From: Mollicutes bacterium
Lineage (GTDB): Bacteria; Bacillota_I; Bacilli_A; Izemoplasmatales; Izemoplasmataceae
Assembly (NCBI GenBank): GCA_003559585.1
Contig: PWKX01000046.1
Location: 1 to 6,336 of the forward strand
Length of the DNA: 6,336 nt
Reading direction: 5' to 3'
Position 1 is the stretch's first letter. Every line of letters begins with the position of its first letter. The position numbers and the translations under genes were made by a program. The notes beneath the pieces are model-generated. The model searched no databases and was not told where the DNA came from. It saw only the letters and a list, made by a program, of their open reading frames with translations. Positions 6,163 through 6,336 of this stretch are shown in pieces.

Positions 6163-6201
6163 AAAAAAGGTCGGAATGATGGACATTCCGACCTTTTCTT
6201 T
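6163..6201. terminator. Bidirectional terminator between groEL and the convergent gene
   Basis: AAAAGGTCGGAATG (6165-6178) and CATTCCGACCTTTT (6184-6197) form a perfect 14-pair stem with a five-base loop. The plus strand continues TTTTCTTT. The minus strand ends in TTTTTT because of the A-run at 6163-6168. It serves groESL on the plus strand and the right-edge gene on the minus strand, whose stop codon lies two bases before the stem. Confidence 0.93.
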
Positions 6202-6336
6202 AGGTTGTTTTCTGTGATTTAATGGCCTTTTTATGCGCGGTTTTTAATGCTTCTAATAACGGTGTTTCTTCATCGCTTTTAATGAGTAATACATATTGGT
6301 AACGTCTGAAATCTTTGATTGATTTAAATTGAATGA
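6200..6336 (-). CDS. C-terminal end of an unidentified protein (cut by right window edge)
   Basis: The minus strand reads open from the edge for 44 codons to TAA at 6202-6200; the other two minus frames are closed early by stops. The visible end contains FKSIKDFRRYQYVLLI (3-18 of the fragment), an acidic KSDEETP turn and a basic helix-like tail with ALKTAHKKAIKSQKTT (29-44). It is placed directly against a terminator that suits its direction, which supports a real gene. The fragment is too short and too plain to assign a family, and no start is visible. A lysine-rich tail is compatible with a nucleic-acid-associated protein, but that is only a guess. Confidence 0.6.
   Translation of the reverse strand, partial: IQFKSIKDFRRYQYVLLIKSDEETPLLEALKTAHKKAIKSQKTT

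Overview
The window looks like chromosome from a low- to moderate-GC Gram-positive relative, in the Bacillota/Mollicutes direction. The evidence is strong AGGAGG ribosome-binding sites, a CIRCE operator on groESL, a GlpP-type glycerol antiterminator and short AT-rich gaps. The genetic code looks standard: groES ends at a TGA that is followed at once by groEL, and tryptophans in the genes read here use TGG. A free-living Acholeplasma-like organism would fit, but that placement is inference from general character and not from an alignment.

Layout. The left two thirds (1-4041) is a minus-strand block. Read in the direction of transcription it contains: a small four-helix membrane protein of unknown function (4041-3670); a hairpin (3624-3590); glpP, the glycerol-responsive antiterminator (3567-3025), with its own terminator (2995-2969); an extended -10 promoter (about 2887-2860); a leader hairpin with a U-run (2834-2783); a 672-residue membrane-anchored alpha/beta hydrolase with eight C-terminal helices (2747-729); a long structured intergenic hairpin (735-678); and the first 219 codons of glycerol kinase glpK (658-1), which runs off the left edge.

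The right third is the heat-shock chaperonin operon groES-groEL (4243-6142, plus strand). It has a consensus-like sigma-A promoter (4159-4187), a CIRCE operator at the transcription start (4192-4218) and a bidirectional terminator (6163-6201). That terminator is shared with the 3' end of an unidentified convergent gene entering from the right edge (6336-6200).

How the genes may work together. The most interesting part is the glycerol block. GlpP antiterminators act on leader terminators of glycerol genes. Here glpP is followed by a promoter and a textbook terminator placed before the ribosome-binding site of a putative extracytoplasmic esterase/lipase, and glycerol kinase follows that gene. 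The inferred model is a glycerol-3-phosphate-responsive unit in which a surface hydrolase releases glycerol from acylglycerols and GlpK traps it. The gene order and hairpins are seen in the sequence; the hydrolase substrate and GlpP control are hypotheses. The chaperonin operon is conventional. No mobile element, CRISPR array, tRNA or rRNA was seen, and no gene-free stretch exceeds 300 bases.
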